This document shows, piece by piece, positions 13,430-15,377 of a stretch of 15,377 nucleotides of DNA. Positions within the stretch are counted from its first letter, which is position 1. Every line of letters begins with the position of its first letter. Source of the DNA: an uncultured Pseudomonadota bacterium (GTDB lineage Bacteria; Pseudomonadota; Gammaproteobacteria; Burkholderiales; SG8-39); contig CAITSH010000529.1 in the NCBI GenBank assembly GCA_903895005.1, positions 1-15,377 on the forward strand, written 5' to 3'. The notes below the pieces were generated by a model, which was not told the DNA's origin, ran no database searches, and was given only the letters and a program-made list of their open reading frames with translations. The position numbers and the translations under genes are program-made.

Positions 13430-15160
13430 TCATGGTCTGATCGCGTACGGCCGCATCATCTCGTTGTCTTCGTGCTCGAGCAAATGGCAGTGCCAGACAT
13501 AACCGGGTGCCGCCGTTGCATCAAACGGAAACGCCCCGCCGGATGCGGGTGCAAAGCGCACCAGGAAGCGCGTAACCTCGCCGGGATTGGCACGCAGCGT
13601 GTCTTTCCATCCGCGCTCGTTGGCGTCGGGTAAGACCGGTTTCCCCGAAAGAAATTTCGCCAGTTGCCGCCGCTCTTTTGGAACCCTGGTAAATGCCTTG
13701 ACCCGAATCGCCTCGCGATTCACCGCCTGGAATTGCACCAGGTGCAGGTGGATGGGATGGGTGTCGACCGTCAGGTTGACGATCTCCCACAGCTCGGTGC
13801 TGCCAAGGCGCGGTGTTTCACTGACCGGGTCGGACCAGGCACGTCCGTCGAGCAGCATCATGTGCGGCCCCTTGTGGCCAAGGTGTTCGTCAAGCGTGAG
13901 CGTCCGCGTCACCGAGGGCGCACCCAGCGTCGGCGCATCGACAAGCTTCGCCGGAATGGCGCTGGTATCGGCCGCAGTGAGCGCCGTGCCGCGGAACTGC
14001 ATGACCAGCCCTGTTGATCGCGGATCGGTTTTATCGCCGACGGGAAAGGGCACCGCCGCGTCATTGCTCATGACGAGGGTCTTGCCCTGCGCAAGGCCGG
14101 AAAAATCGACGATCACATCAGCCCGCTCTCCGGGCGCCAGCATGAGGGTCTTCACCTCAACCGGCGACGGCATGAACCCGCCATCCGATCCGATCTGCAC
14201 AAACGGCCTGCCGTCGGACAGACGCAACCTGAAAAAGCGCGCGTTGGAACCGTTGAGCAGGCGCAGGCGATACTTGCGCGGCTCGACATTCATGTAGGGC
14301 CAGGCCTTGCCGTTCACCACAATCGCATCGCCGAACGACTCGGGATTCCAGAACGGGTGCACCGCCGGGTCATTACCGCGTTGCGGATAACGCAACTGCC
14401 CGTTGACATCAAAACTGCGGTCCTGAATGACAATTTCGCGCTCGTACTCGCCGGCGGGCAGGTTGAGCGCGCGCTCCAGTTCCGGCTCGCGCAGCAGATA
14501 AAACCCGGCAAGCCCGGCGTAGACGGAAATGCGCGTCATGCCCATGACATGGTCGTGGTACCACAGCGTTCCGCCGGGTTGGGCGTTCGGGTAGTCGTGC
14601 CATTCGCTCGCAAAGGCCACGCCCTTGCGCTCGAATCCGGGCGTGTACCAAGCGTCGGGGTGGCCGTCGCTTTGCGCATGAACCTCGCCACCATGCAGGT
14701 GGGTGATGATGGGCACCGGACCGGCGTAGCGCTCGCGCGGACCGCCGCCATGATGTTGGTGCGTGCCCTGCTTTGCCCCCAGCGGGTCGGCCCAGTGCAG
14801 CGTCTGGTCGACGGGCAGCGTTGCAAGCAGCGTCTGGTTTTGCAATGCGTTGCGAAAGCGCACGCGCAAGGGCTTGCCGCGCTCGGCTTCGATGGTCGGT
14901 CCCGGATAAGTGCCCTCGTAGCCCCACAGCACGGTCGGCGGAAGATCGGCATGCAATTGTTGCTTGAATTCGGTGACGCTCAAATCCAGCGTCGGACCCG
15001 ACACGCGGCGCGGACGCGGCAGCTCATCGACAAATTTGCGCAGGCGGCGCGCATCAAGTTCCCGCGCCTTGGCGGCGAACACAGGTGCGAACGGCAGTAA
15101 AAGGCCGCCTGCGGCAAGCGCGCTTTGTTGCAGGAATTTCCGGCGTGTAAATTCGTTCAT
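13430..15160 (-). CDS. Tat-exported multicopper oxidase (CotA/bilirubin oxidase type)
   Basis: The 576-aa product begins with a twin-arginine signal (TRRKFLQQSALAAGG, cleaved near residue 30) and carries a complete copper set. HLHGG has His154 and His156, WYHDH has His202 and His204, HPIHLHL has His468, His471 and His473, and HCHLLEHEDNEMM has His557, Cys558, His559, His563 and axial Met568. These bind one type 1 and three type 2/3 coppers and allow four-electron O2 reduction in the periplasm. Substrates may be phenolics, bilirubin-like compounds, or Cu(I)/Mn(II). ATG 15160 begins the Tat signal; the frame stays open to 15376, but that extension runs into the neighbouring IS. The Shine-Dalgarno is weak. 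The gene is convergent with the ADP-ribosylglycohydrolase gene (58 bp apart) and high in GC, like the core genes. Confidence 0.94.
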   Translation of the reverse strand: MNEFTRRKFLQQSALAAGGLLLPFAPVFAAKARELDARRLRKFVDELPRPRRVSGPTLDLSVTEFKQQLHADLPPTVLWGYEGTYPGPTIEAERGKPLRVRFRNALQNQTLLATLPVDQTLHWADPLGAKQGTHQHHGGGPRERYAGPVPIITHLHGGEVHAQSDGHPDAWYTPGFERKGVAFASEWHDYPNAQPGGTLWYHDHVMGMTRISVYAGLAGFYLLREPELERALNLPAGEYEREIVIQDRSFDVNGQLRYPQRGNDPAVHPFWNPESFGDAIVVNGKAWPYMNVEPRKYRLRLLNGSNARFFRLRLSDGRPFVQIGSDGGFMPSPVEVKTLMLAPGERADVIVDFSGLAQGKTLVMSNDAAVPFPVGDKTDPRSTGLVMQFRGTALTAADTSAIPAKLVDAPTLGAPSVTRTLTLDEHLGHKGPHMMLLDGRAWSDPVSETPRLGSTELWEIVNLTVDTHPIHLHLVQFQAVNREAIRVKAFTRVPKERRQLAKFLSGKPVLPDANERGWKDTLRANPGEVTRFLVRFAPASGGAFPFDATAAPGYVWHCHLLEHEDNEMMRPYAIRP

Positions 15161-15337
15161 GGCATGGGTCCGATTGGGGTTTGATTCTATCAGCCGCACC
15201 GGCAGAACGGCTCCGTCGGGTGCGCCTTCCCGGGGCATTTGCGAATTAAACCTCGAAGTGCAACATCCGGGCATTAGAGGAAGGTGAGATGCCCCGGGGT
15301 GTACCTTTCTGTTTGCGAAGACGGATAGGAGCATCCC
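15161..15337. other. Intergenic region containing the left end of an IS30 element
   Basis: This holds the upstream region of the multicopper oxidase and, closer to 15338, the left end of the insertion sequence. The likely IS boundary is around 15241-15270 (AATTAAACCTCGAAGTGCAAC looks like an IS end), but without the right end it cannot be fixed. CCCGGGGCAT (15229-15238) and ATGCCCCGGG (15289-15298) form a 10-bp inverted pair. Confidence 0.4.
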
Positions 15338-15360
15338 ATGCGCTACAAGCATCTCACCTT
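15281..15360. repeat. 12-bp inverted repeat enclosing the transposase start
   Basis: AAGGTGAGATGC (15281-15292) is the exact reverse complement of GCATCTCACCTT (15349-15360). The 56-nt loop contains the AGGAG (15327-15331) and ATG (15338) of the transposase. In a transcript entering from outside the element this stem could hide the start region, as known for IS10 and IS50. The same role here is inferred. Confidence 0.5.
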
Positions 15361-15377
15361 TGAGCAACGCTATCACA
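15338..15377 (+). CDS. IS30-family transposase, N-terminal fragment (cut by window edge)
   Basis: Only 13 codons are visible, reading MRYKHLTFEQRYH. This matches the characteristic opening of IS30-family transposases (M-x-Y-x-H-L-T-x-x-E/Q-R-Y). The enzyme is a DDE transposase with an N-terminal helix-turn-helix; those parts lie outside the window. A good AGGAG stands 6 nt before ATG 15338. The codons for KHLTF form the right arm of the 12-bp inverted repeat. Whether the gene is intact cannot be judged. Confidence 0.7.
   Translation, partial: MRYKHLTFEQRYH

Larger units (their letters stand above)
15245..15377 (+). mobile_element. IS30-family insertion sequence, left part only
   Basis: It is identified from the transposase N-terminus at 15338. 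The left boundary is approximate and inferred from the position of an inverted-repeat-like stretch; the element continues past the right edge. It is inserted upstream of the multicopper oxidase gene, divergent from it. Confidence 0.5.

Noticed and set aside
15161..15376. N-terminal extension of the multicopper oxidase by 72 residues
   Set aside because: The Tat signal begins at ATG 15160, and the extension would be translated through the IS30 end and antisense to its transposase start.
1..15377. CRISPR array, toxin-antitoxin pair, integrase or rRNA/tRNA gene
   Set aside because: No regularly spaced repeats, no recognisable toxin or recombinase motifs, and no RNA gene were found on either strand.

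Overview
The window looks like chromosome of a high-GC betaproteobacterium, most likely Burkholderiales. The main sign is three separate periplasmic receptors of the Bug/TctC type (505-1485, 3988-4980, 8921-9892). This family is greatly expanded in Bordetella, Alcaligenaceae and Comamonadaceae relatives. None of the three has TctA/TctB membrane genes in the window. The genus is inferred, not proven.

Positions 1-9892 form a small-molecule uptake and catabolism region. On the minus strand are a cytoplasmic-looking solute-binding protein, a Bug receptor and a LigI-like amidohydrolase (cut by the left edge). A divergent IclR regulator starts at 2791, with a 21-bp dyad in the shared intergenic region. 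Next come a Bug receptor translationally coupled to a cupin (minus), a tandem-domain NIPSNAP protein (plus), and a minus-strand set of Asp-box propeller protein, Old Yellow Enzyme-type flavin oxidoreductase and maleate-isomerase-like enzyme. The region ends with a third Bug receptor (plus). A ring-fission or dicarboxylate-like substrate is plausible from the enzyme families, but the substrate cannot be read from the sequence. Two divergent intergenic regions, at 5.1 kb and 8.9 kb, carry nearly identical 33-bp promoter elements (TTGACA-N18-GATAAT on the minus strand, 29 of 33 bases the same). This suggests both minus operons, and perhaps their divergent partners, are controlled together.

From about 9.9 to 13.4 kb base composition falls visibly and the genes are unrelated to the catabolic set. 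They are an uncharacterised 208-aa protein, then a tight three-gene unit of a three-pass membrane protein, an unknown protein with an SCDGHG motif, and an intact DraG-type ADP-ribosylglycohydrolase. This looks like horizontally acquired cargo and is the best candidate for an undescribed system. Its function is unknown, and no integrase, tRNA gene or flanking repeat was found.

High-GC sequence returns with a Tat-exported multicopper oxidase (CotA/bilirubin oxidase type, all copper ligands present; minus, 13430-15160). Upstream of it is the left part of an IS30-family insertion sequence whose transposase start is at 15338. A 12-bp inverted repeat encloses that transposase's ribosome binding site and start codon.
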